From positions 29,971,778-30,035,777 of the forward strand of contig OZ024876.1 of NCBI GenBank assembly GCA_964017185.1: 64,000 nucleotides of DNA, written 5' to 3'. Made by a program: the position numbers and the translations under genes. The DNA is from Rugalucina vietnamica (Eukaryota; Mollusca; Bivalvia; Lucinida; Lucinidae). This document shows positions 10,197 through 19,800 of this stretch, piece by piece. How positions within the stretch are numbered: position 1 is the stretch's first letter; each line of letters begins with the position of its first letter. The notes beneath the pieces are model-generated. The model searched no databases, had not been told where the DNA came from, and worked only from the letters and a program-made list of their open reading frames with translations.

Positions 10197-12050
10197 CAGG
10201 TCACATGACCAAGATGGCGGCCATGGCTATAAATAGCAAAAACCTTTAAAAATCTTCTCCTCCAGAACCAGAAGGCCTATGATTTTGAAACTTGGCATGA
10301 AGCATCGGGCAATAGAGCTCTACAAAGTTTGTATAAATCATGACCCTGGGATGACCTTGACCTTTTTATGGCAAGGTCAACTTAGGCTGCCCATGCATTT
10401 GAATTGGAAAAAATAGGAAAATGTCATATAATAGCAAAAAACTTGCTAGGAATGAGCAAATGGACAGTTGATTTATGTTTATGAAAATATTTTTGGCCCA
10501 GAGGGGTGTCTGCCCCTGTCCCGGGGCTATATACATGTGTATGACCATAATATTCAAACATTTTCTTCTCTGAAACCGCTTGGCCAATTAAAGCCAAACT
10601 TTATGTGGAGCATCATTAGGAAGAGTGAATGATAGCTTGTATAAATGGTCAAGATCACATGACCAAGATGGCCGCCATGGCTATAAATAGCAAAAACCTT
10701 AAAAAATCTTCTTCTCCAGAACTAGTAGGCCTATGATTTTAAAACTTGGCATGAAGCATCAGGCAATGGAGCTCTACAAAGTTTGTATAAATCATGACCC
10801 TGGGATGACCTTGACCTTTTTTTAGCAAGATCAACTTAGGCCGTCCATGAATTTGAATGGGAAAAAAATAGGAAAAAATCATATATTGGTAAAAAACTTG
10901 CTCGGAATGAGCAAATGGACAGATGATTTGTGTTTATGAAAATATTTTGGGCCACAAGGGTTGTCTGCCCCTGCCCTGGGGCTATATACATGAGTATGAC
11001 CATAATATTCAAACATCTTCTCCTCTGAAACCGTTTGGCCAATTAAAGCCAAACTTTATGTGGAGCATCAATAGGAAGAGAGAATGATAATTTGTATAAA
11101 TGGTTAAGGTCACATGACCAAGATGGCCGCCATGACTATAAATAGCAAAAACCTTAAAACATCTTCTTCTCCAGAAGTAGCAGGCGTATGATTTTGAAAC
11201 TTGGCATGAAGCATCAGGCAATGGAGCTCTACAAAGTTTGTATAAATCATGACCCTGGGATGACCTTGACCTTTTTTATGGCAAGGTCAACTTAGGCTGC
11301 CCATGAAAAAATAGTAAAATGTCATATATTGTCAAAAAACTTGCTAGGAATGAGCAAATGGACAGATGATTTATGTAAATGAAAATATTTTGGGCCCAGA
11401 CAGTTGTCTGCCCCTGCCCCGGGGCTATATACATGTGTATGACCATAATATTCAAACATCTTCTTCTCTGAAACCGCTTGGCCAATTAAAGCCAAACTTT
11501 ATGTGGAGCATCAATAGGAAGAGTGGATGTAAGTTTGTATAAATGGTCAAGGTCACATGACCAAGATGGCCACCATGTCTATAAATAGCAAAAACCTTTA
11601 AAAATGTTTAAAAAAATTCTTTTTCAGAACCAGAAGGCCTATGATTTTAAAACTTGGCATGAAGCATCAGGCAATGGAGCTCTACAAAGTTTGTATAAAT
11701 CATGACCCTGTGATGACCTTGAACTATGTAATGGCAAGGTCATGTTAGGTTTCCCATTCATTTGAATGGGGGAAAATATGAAAATGTAATTTAATGTCCG
11801 AAAACTTGCTAGGAATGAGCAAACGGACAGAAGATTTATGCTTCTGAAAATATTATGGGCCCAAGGGGTTGTCTGCTTCTGCCCTGAGGCTGTATACATG
11901 TATATGACCATAATATTCAAATTATTTCTTCTCCGAAACCTCTTGGCTAATCAAAGCCAACTGTGCAGAGGATCCTTAGGAAGGGTGAACGAAAGTTTGG
12001 ATAAATGGTCTAGGTCATATGACCAAGATGGCCGCCATGGCTATATATAG
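10197..12050 (+). promoter_or_regulatory. Repeated promoter-like cassette in family D units
   Basis: At 10,197-10,240, 10,651-10,690, 11,106-11,145, 11,551-11,589 and 12,011-12,050 the order is a GGTCACATGACC palindrome (E-box type), then AAGATGGCGGCC or a close variant (YY1-type), then CTATAAATAG (TATA-type), within 40 bp. Motif meanings are general knowledge; activity is untested. A minus-strand copy lies near 55,157-55,190. Confidence 0.45.
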
Positions 12051-12267
12051 CAAAACCTTTAAAAATCTTCTTAGTCCCAGGGGGTTATCTGCCCCTGTCT
12101 CAGGGCTTTTATAAATGTAATTGATAGAAATAGTCAGGCATCCTCTTGTCGAAAATTGCTTGGCCAATCAAAGCCAAACTGCATGTGGAGCCTCCTTAGA
12201 AAGTGGGACCTAAAACTATGTAAATTGTCCAGGTCACTTGACCAAGATGTCCGACATGCTCAATTGT

Positions 12268-13140
12268 GCAGACAGATTTTAATGCAGTATTCTTGATACT
12301 GTTCCTGGTGTGGAACTGATTATCAATCAAGAGCCGTTGAAAATTTGATTAGTCAAAAATGAATTTCATTTGGAAGCAAAAAAAATTGTTAAATTTTCCA
12401 GGTCACATGAAGAGTCTGTGGGTTTTTGCAGCTGATTTGTGCATCCACTTGGTAGCTTTTGATGCATAACACAGTGCTTTTTTGGTGTAGATGCTTAGAT
12501 TTAAATGATTTCTTTTATATTTTCAGACCTGAAAAATTCACAGAGTAAGGGGACAGACTGGAGGACAGGTAAGTATGAATCATAGACAAGTCCCATCAGC
12601 GAGTGGGCACAAAGTCTGGAAAGGAGGCCGGCATTAAGTCCCATCAGTGAGTGGGCACAAAGTGTGGAAAAGAAGCCAGCATTAAGCCCCATCAGCGAGT
12701 GGGCAACAAGTTCCATCAGTGAGTGGGCACCAAGTCTCATCAGCGAGTGGGCAACAAGTCCGGAAAGGAAGCCGGCATAAAGACTTTAAAGAATACATGC
12801 AAATGACAGTCCGGAAATGATGCCGGCATGAAGTCCTGAAATAATACAGGCACTAATTCAAGAAATGATGACACTGTGAATTACAGTACAATTATTAACT
12901 AGAAAATGCTTCTGTGTATAGTCATGAAACAAATCTGCCTAATACTTCGAACACAAAAATCTCAGATAACCATTCTTCAGATTATTTAAGTACCATTGTG
13001 TTTAGAAGTGTTCATCAAAATGATGCAAACTTTTTCCGAACAGTCTAGAGGTTATAAGTGCACATGCATTGGCATACTCAGTTTGCCTTGATGTAGAATA
13101 AAGTTCACTATTAGAAATGGTACTTTATGAGGGTGAGTAT
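12268..13140 (+). pseudogene. Decayed, rearranged Helitron relative
   Basis: Three blocks match the intact element. 12,268-12,350 matches the part of the ORF at 14,248-14,330; 12,509-12,860 matches 13,709-14,010, including the acceptor-like tract, the donor-like site and the 48-nt SPISEW repeats; 12,960-13,140 matches 14,490-14,680, including the QCTCN region. Stops and frameshifts are frequent. The first block corresponds to sequence downstream of the second in the intact copy, so order is scrambled by rearrangement or template switching. Confidence 0.75.
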
Positions 13141-13562
13141 AATATACAAATAAAATGCAGATTGAAAATTTATTCATCATATATAATTTTATTGAACTGA
13201 GAAAAAGTTCTAGCTGTGTTTAAAGTAGATTTATAAACAAAAACTTCCTTCAGAAAAGATTAAAAATAACATATATTTGAACATTTTGTTTCCTCCATTT
13301 TAACTTAATTTGATTCTCATAGGGGTGGTAGGGGATTGGGTATTGGAGGCATGGAAGAGGTGAATATATTGTTATATGATGATGTAATGGAATAAATGCA
13401 AAAATATAAATGTGTTTGTTTTTGTTTAAATCCTCCCCCCCCCTCTGCCCACCCCTCACCCTGCCAAAACTAAAATTAAGTTTGTTTCCCCCATATGTGA
13501 TTAACCCTAAAAAGTTACTCCTACTCAGAAGAATTGGGTCCATTTTTTTTCACAAGGAAAAT
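13141..13562. other. AT-rich spacer between relic and intact Helitron
   Basis: No coding signal; a C-rich run lies at 13,432-13,452 and a TTTA run at 13,563. Confidence 0.45.
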
Positions 13563-13701
13563 ATATATTTTATTTATTTATTTATTTTGTTTGCTTAACA
13601 TCCCAGTCAACACATTTTCAGTCATGTCGGGATGGAACCAATGCTTCCCATGCTTAACCAGTACTGTTGGGAGTTAATGTTAGTTAATGTGTCTTGCTAA
13701 A
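13563..13701 (-). mobile_element. SINE tail fragment just upstream of Helitron ORF
   Basis: GCTTAACATCCCAGTCAACA, TCAGTCATGTCGGGATGGA and a GTGTCTTGCTAA end match the 3' two-thirds of the SINE at 61,172-61,387. The tRNA head is missing. It ends 8 bp before the acceptor-like tract of the Helitron, so it may serve as leader sequence. Confidence 0.7.
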
Positions 13702-13708
13702 TGGTGTC

Positions 13709-13800
13709 TTCTTTTATATTTTCAGATTGAGTAAAGATGCCTAAGAGGAAAGGGTGGAAAAAGTCAAAGAGCAAGAGGACAGACTGGAGGACAGGTAAGT
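13709..13800 (+). other. Acceptor-like and donor-like splice signals at the Helitron 5' end
   Basis: TCTTTTATATTTTCAG ends at 13,725, 11 nt before the ATG. A textbook donor, ACAG|GTAAGTATG, lies at 13,791-13,799 inside the ORF, where it is read as T-G-K-Y. Both signals recur in the decayed copy at 12,511-12,526 and 12,565-12,573. A 69-nt exon with an optional downstream intron would be possible. Whether either site is used cannot be told from sequence. Confidence 0.45.
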
Positions 13801-16800
13801 ATGAATCATCGACAAGTCCCATCAGCGAGTGGGCACAAAGTCCGGAAAGGAGGCCGGCATTAAGTCCCATCAGCGAGTGGGCACAAAGTCCGGAAAGGAG
13901 GCCGGCATTTAGTCCCATCAGCGAGTGGGCACAAAGTCCGGAATGGAAGCCGGCATTAAGACCTGAAAAGATGCAGGCACTAAGTCCGGAAAAGATGCCG
14001 GTGTTTATACATGAAAAGAAACAGGCATATAATCAAAAACAGTCAGTATACAACACTGAATTAGAAGGTGAAAATATACAAAATAAACAGACTGAGTTTC
14101 AGCATAATGATTTGTTAGAGGATGCTTTATTGACAAGTCTTGATTCAGAACAAAAAAGGGCTAACAAAGACAATCAGGCAAATACAAATGAGTTTCAACA
14201 GTTAGTTATTGATCTCAGCAAGCTCATAGAAAATGTTAAATCAAATGTACAGACAGATTTTGATGCAGTATTTCTCGATACTTTTCCTGGTGTGGATGCT
14301 GATTATCAATCAAGAAACATTGAAAATTTGTCTGAAAGACAGGATATAACGGTTTGTTCACAAAAAACAATGTTCCAACAACATGCATGGCATAAGAAAG
14401 ACATTACAGCACAGCCTCATGTCAACAGAGATTCATCAGAACCGGGATTAGATAATGATGTGGTGTGTTACCAAGCAGTAAAATCATCGGTACAATTGTG
14501 GAATGCCTGTGATTTGGTCTTTGGAAGTTTTCACCAGAATGATGTCAGATTTTCTGAGCAATCAAGAGGATATCAATGCACATGTAACGCATTATGTATG
14601 CTGTCATACTCTTCATGCCTTGATACCGAAAAAAGCTCTATATTAGACAAGGTGCTTTGTGAGGGAGATGTTCTGTATCAAAGTGTTATAAAAAAATTAA
14701 GAGAGGATGGAAAATTTGTTAACCACCTGCTGACTTTAGAAGAAATTCCAGATGACTTTAAGGTAGAGATAGGAAAATTTACATCTGAGAAATTGCCTAT
14801 TGTAAGTGGTGTGCTTCTTGATACTCAAAATCTTGGTTTGCCAACACTTCACGAAGTATTGCAATCCGTCTTTTTGTATGCAACATCAGGGCTCTTAACT
14901 ATTGGAGCCATATGCTCTGCTGTATTTAGAAAGAATGACATGTATGTATTTTTTGATTCTCATTCCCATGGAGAAAATGGACTTTCGTCAAATGATGGTA
15001 CGTCCTGTTTGATAACTTTCACAAGTATCAATGACTTAGTTACATATATGTATGCATTTTATGACAGTTTAAATTTGGATACCAACACCAACTTACAGTT
15101 TGACTTCTTACCTATCAAAATTAAAATGACTGAAGAAACACGAAGTTTTAAAGATCAAATGGATAGAAATATGGAAGCTTACTTCAATGATCAAAGGTTG
15201 AGACAAGCTCACAAAGCACAATTAAAACGAAGTAGAATTTCAAGCATATCAATTGAAGAATCAAAGGCGGCATTAGGAAAAAAAAGGAAGAAAAATCGCA
15301 TGGAGTATTATAAACTTTATAGAAGAAAATGTAGACAAATCACAGCATTCAAAGCTAAAGAAAAACAATCAAAGCAGACTGCTAGAGCAAATCCTGTTTT
15401 TAAGGCCAAGGAAACTGTGTACCAGTTGGAATCAAAGCAATCAGCAAGAAAAGACCCTGTCTTCAGAACAAAAGAAAAAATATCAAAGCAATATAGGAGA
15501 ACCAATCCTGTTTTTAAGGCCAAAGAATCTGTGTACCAGTTGGAATCAAAGCAATCAGCAAGAAAGGACCCTGTCTTCAGAACAAAAGAAAAAATATCAA
15601 AGCAATATAGGAGAACCAATCCTGTTTTTAAGGCCAAAGAAACTGTGTACCAGTTGGAATCGAAGCAATCAGCTAGAAAAGACCCTGGTTTCAAAACAAA
15701 AGAAAGAATAGCAAAGCAATCAGCAAGAAAAGACCCTGTCTTCAGAACAAAAGAAAGAATAGCAAAGCAATCTGTGAGAGCCAATCCTGATTTAAATGCC
15801 AAAGAAATTGTGTATCAGTTGGAATCGAAGCGAGCAGCCAGAAAAGACCCTGTATTTAAAGCAAAAGAAAGAGAATCAAAGCAATCTGCAAGGACAAATC
15901 AGGCATTCAAAACAAAGGAAAGGAAATCAAAGCAAATAGCAAGGGAAAATCAGGCTTTTAGAGCACGTGAGCGAGTATACCAGAATGCATCTAAAAAGAA
16001 GGCAAGGGAAAACCCTTATATTCTTGAATGTGAGAGAATTAAGAAGCAACAAGTAAGGCAGGAAAAAAGAAAAATTGAAGATAATTCAGAGATAAATGTT
16101 CCTAGAAAAAGATGTAAGCATGACACAGATACTGTTTCAAAACCTCATCATAAACATTTTGAAAATATTGAAAATGCTATCAAACAATTCCATTCAGATA
16201 TCTCTATTGGACCTATATATGCTTGTTCATGTTGCCATCAGACATGGTTCAGGAAAAGTGTTTCAATGTTAAAGAACACCCATATTTCAGCAGAAAGTAA
16301 AAGACTCCATTGTACAGGTTTGACATCTTTAAGAAATGAAGAATGGATTTGTCATACCTGCTTGAGTGCCCTGAAAGATAGTAAAATTCCAAAGTTATCA
16401 GTTGCTAATGGCATGAAATGGCCAGACAAGCCTCCAGAGCTCAATTTACATCAGCTAGAAGAAAGGTTAATAGCCCTGCGTATCCCATTTATGCAGATTA
16501 GGGAATTGCCACGTGGTGGTCAATATTCTTTGAAAGGAAATGTTATAAATGTACCTGTTGACATTCAGCCCACTATAAACTGTCTCCCAAGGCCAATGGA
16601 TGAAAATTTTACAGTTGCCATCCAACTGAAAAAGAAATTGTCATACAAGAAGGTGGATTTCAAAGAAAATGTAAGACCATTAAGAGTTTTGTCTGCATTA
16701 CACTGGCTTATGAACAATAGCAAACTATATAAAAATTCTGGCATAGTTATTAATGATAGCTGGTTTCAGGAAGTTACTGAAAGTGCTGAGGATACAGTCA

Positions 16801-19800
16801 GAGAATTTTTGGAAGTGTCAAAAGAGCAATCCACGGGTAGAAGTAGTACAGAAAATGAAAAGCAGGAACAAGATAAAAGTTGTGAAAATGCAATTGAAGA
16901 GGCTACTGACTATGAATCTGATCATTACAGTGAGATTGATGTTAATGATCATGTTGGAAATATAGATACATTAGTGGATGATGCTGATATTGACAATAAA
17001 TATGATAAAGTGTTCACTTTTGCACCAGGTGAAGGACAACATCCATTAAGCTTATATCAAGATCAAGAGGCTGAGTACTTATGCTTTCCAACAATATTTT
17101 GTGGCCAGACCCCGCCCAGCAAGGATGAAAGGGTAGTGCCAGTTCATTACAGTGACATTGTAAAGTGGGAATTACGAAGTGTTGACAGGAGAGCTGCACA
17201 GTCAGTTCCCAATATATTCTTTAAACATAAAAAGCTACAGATGAAACAAATAAGTGACAAAGTCAACTTAGCCATTAGAAGGTGTAAAAAAAGAGGCCAA
17301 AAAATCACAGCAGCTGAAGCTAGAGATTCCAATTATTTGGACAAACTTGTAAATCTTGATGAAGGTTACTATATATTTCGCCAGCTGCGAAATTCTCCAG
17401 CCTATTTGGAAATGCGCAAGAAAGACATTTTTGCAATGATTAGACAACTTTCCTTGCCTACTTGGTTTATGTCATTGTCAGCTGCTGATACTAGATGGAC
17501 AGATCTGTTGAAGATGTTAGCAAAATTGAATGATGGCACTGAATATTCTGAAAAGGAATTAGAAAAGCTAACTTGGCAACAGAAAACAAAGCTTGTCCAG
17601 AAAGACCCAGTTACATGTTCAAGGTACTTTGATCATAGGGTACAAGAGTTCCTCAATACTATTCTAAAAAGCAGTTGTGAGCCAGTCGGAAAGGTACGTG
17701 ACTATTTTTATAGAGTTGAGTTTCAGCAGCGTGGCTCTCCTCATATCCATATGCTTGTTTGGGTAGAAAATGCTCCAACTTTAGAAACAAACTCTGAAGA
17801 GGAAATAATTCAGTTTGTTGATCAGTATCTAACATGCAGTAGTGATAATGAGAAGACAGCAGATCTTGTTAAACTTCAAAGTCACAAACATTCTAGAACC
17901 TGCAGAAAAAAGGGAAAACCAATATGTCGATTTGGATTTCCATTGCCACCATTGCCAAGAACTATGTTGTTGTACCCTCTTGAGGAGAATGTTGACAAGT
18001 ACAAAAAGAAGAATACAGAGCTCCAAAAAGTGATGAATGAGTGTAAAGAAAATGAAGATATGACATTTAACGAATTTCTACAAAACATCGCTAAAATGGA
18101 CTTTGAAGACTACATTTGTTGCATCAGAAGCTCTTTGAAAGCACCGAAGGTTTTCTTAAAACGTAAAACAAAGGAAATGAGGATAAATCCATTTAATGAA
18201 AACATACTTCTTGCCTGGAAAGCTAATCTTGACATTCAGATTGTTCTTGAACCATATGGATGTGCTTCATATATAGTTGGTTATATAAGTAAATCACAAA
18301 GAGGAATGAGTGCACAACTTGATGCAGCAGCAAAAGAGGCTAGAAGAGGAAACCTTGACCTTAAAAAACAAGTCCGGCATATTGGGAATGTATTTTCAAA
18401 CTGTGTGGAGGTTAGTGCTCAAGAGGCAGTTTATCTTGATCTGCAAATACCTTTGACAAAGTGCACAAGGGATATTGTTTTCATCAATACATCTATACCT
18501 GAAGAAAGAATCTTCCTGCTGAAGCCAAAAGCTGCTCTTGATGAACTTCCTGCTGAATCTACAGATATAGAATCAGAAAATGTCATACAGAGGTATTCTA
18601 AAAGACCAAGGCAGCTTGGGAAGTTTTGCCTGGCTGATTATGTTTCAAAGATTGATGTTATTTATCCGAAAGGAAATAAACTACCAGAGAAATTTGATGA
18701 TACTAATGATGACGACAGTTTCGTCAGTAGCTCTGAAGATGAAGGTCATGAAAGTTTGGATGAAAGTGACACAAAAACTTCAGATTTGCTGTTCAAAGCA
18801 AAGAATGGAACAAAATACAAGAAAAGAAAAGTTCCAAGAATAATAAGGTATGTTAAATACAACCAGAAAAAGGATCCAGAAAATTACTTCAGAGAGCAGC
18901 TAATGCTTTTTGTACCTTGGCGAAATGAACTAAAAGATTTAATTGGTTGTTTTGGCACATATGAAGCTCATTATAACTCTGTACAGACATCATTGATATC
19001 CAAAAGAAATGAATATGAGCATCATGCTGAAGAGCTTGAGCTTGCAAGGCAGATGATGGAAGCTGAGGAAAGGGACTATGATCAAATTGCACCAAATGCA
19101 GAGCAAGAAAATAGGGAGGCAGAAGAAGAAGGGTCAGGAGAATCAGAAAAGTTTGTTTGTTTTAACCCAAGTAGAGTTGTAGAGCAGAGACATTATGATA
19201 TTGGAATAGAACTACAGTCAACTTGCTCAGTACCCCCAGTAGAAACTAACAGCATTTTATTACCAGAAGAAGAATACTTAGGACTACTCAGAAGTCTTAA
19301 TTTGAGACAAAGAGAATTCTTTAATCATATTGTGCACTGGATTAAGTGTAAAGATGAACCAGTCTACGCTTTCCTAACAGGAGGGGCAGGTGTTGGTAAA
19401 TCAGTAGTGATTCGAGCACTTTATCAAAGTCTGTTCAGGATTTTGAATTTGAAAGATGGAGAAAATCCAGATGAAAAAAGAATTCTGCTGTGTGCGTACA
19501 TGGGCTTTGCTGCATTTAATATTAGTGGCCAAACTATTTGCTCTGCATTTCACAGGAAAATGTATCAAAAGGGCACAAATCATCTTTCAGCTGATGAGTT
19601 AAATACATTCAGAATTAAGTACCGACATCTGAAAATTATCATTATTGATGAAATATCAATGGTAGGCAACATGACACTAAGCTTTATTGACACTCGCTTA
19701 CAGCAGCTGATGGGAACAAAAGAAGTTTTTGGTGGTTTAAGTGTTATTGCTGTTGGGGATCTTTTCCAGCTTAAGCCAGTAGGTGATTACTTGATATGTC

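Larger units (their letters stand above)
9992..12267 (+). mobile_element. Family D element 1 with long tandem units
   Basis: Starts with the palindrome AGCTCACCTGAGCC...GGCTCACAGGTGAGCT, then a (CGTC)n-like microsatellite to 10,092. About four and a half units of about 450-470 bp follow, each containing CTCTGAAACCGCTTGGCCAA, GGTCACATGACCAAGATGGC, CTATAAATAG and TGACCCTGGGATGACCTTGA. No right terminus is seen; it gives way to the Helitron relic. Confidence 0.75.

Noticed and set aside
14485..15090. Endogenous herpesvirus insertion
   Set aside because: The tegument-protease-like region is in frame within one Helitron ORF, and no other viral gene is seen nearby.
15317..15802. 161-codon antisense ORF
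   Set aside because: Mirror of the repeat array in the Helitron ORF.
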